From Pseudomonas sp. URMO17WK12:I2 (GTDB lineage: Bacteria > Pseudomonadota > Gammaproteobacteria > Pseudomonadales > Pseudomonadaceae): a stretch of 64,000 nucleotides of DNA. Position 1 is the first letter of the stretch. Every line of letters starts with the position of its first letter. The notes below the pieces were generated by a model. That model worked only from the letters and a program-made list of their open reading frames with translations. It was not told the origin of the DNA and searched no databases. Shown here piece by piece: positions 63,889-64,000 of the stretch. The DNA is taken from positions 62,001 through 126,000 of the forward strand of contig NZ_QKYW01000009.1 of the NCBI RefSeq assembly GCF_003253735.1. Reading direction: 5' to 3'. A program made the translations under genes and the position numbers.

Positions 63889-64000
63889 GCCCACCTGCCG
63901 CACGTGGCCCTTCGGCCGCCGACAGCTGCAGAACAGCCCGGCGAGCCACCATTTTTTGAACGCCCTCACAATAGCCCCAATGAGCTATAGGGCTTGTCGA
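63889..64000. other. Right edge, no gene seen
   Basis: 112 bases after the receptor stop. No terminator or open frame could be supported. Confidence 0.5.

Overview
The window is about 64 kb of high-GC DNA from a Pseudomonas (sensu lato) chromosome. The gene order from murU to rpoD (1-22490) matches the block that, from memory, runs PA0597 to PA0576 in P. aeruginosa PAO1. The stretch from yjiA to the fpr gene (23643-40057) resembles PAO1 PA4604 to PA4615, with local gains and losses. Species cannot be fixed from the sequence alone. No rRNA, tRNA or CRISPR array was seen.

Region 1 (1-22490) is core genome. It holds a peptidoglycan recycling pair (murU partial, amgK), an outer-membrane biogenesis and housekeeping cluster (lptD, surA, pdxA, rsmA, apaG, apaH, glpE), the stress and stationary-phase trio prkA-yeaH-spoVR, then cca, folK, folB, plsY and tsaD, and finally the macromolecular synthesis operon rpsU-dnaG-rpoD. 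Many genes overlap by 1-4 bases.

Region 2 (22491-40355) begins with a repeat-filled spacer of 1.15 kb at what looks like a synteny breakpoint. It continues with a carboxylate or peptide uptake module: a CstA/BtsT-type transporter, a YbdD/YjiX small protein and a YjiA GTPase, divergent from a Cache-domain sensor kinase and a NarL-type regulator. Then come mapZ, an unusual lipoprotein and repeat-protein pair, radA, a GNAT acetyltransferase, two YdcH-type small proteins, mscL, a TerC/CBS membrane protein and fpr. Two copies of a 265-base TA-flanked structured element sit just upstream of mapZ and of the GNAT gene. They differ from each other by paired, compensatory base changes, and are the most striking non-coding feature here.

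Region 3 (40356-53156) is metabolic accessory DNA: a sugar-acid catabolic pair (alpha-ketoglutarate semialdehyde dehydrogenase and an AraD1/GguC protein) with a divergent LysR regulator, an orphan TRAP binding protein, rlmG, a six-gene operon encoding a LacI regulator, a complete ABC importer and a metallophosphoesterase, and a ParDE-type toxin-antitoxin pair.

Region 4 (53157-64000) carries a divergent TldD/PmbA-type protease pair, an AT-rich probably acquired gene for a zinc-ribbon/TPR/CFI-box protein, a PheC-like periplasmic dehydratase, the cyanide-insensitive oxidase genes cioA-cioB with a DUF2474 microprotein, and a TonB-dependent receptor preceded by a perfect ANR/FNR box. Dispersed intergenic palindromes (REP-type and others) are frequent from 16.9 kb onward.
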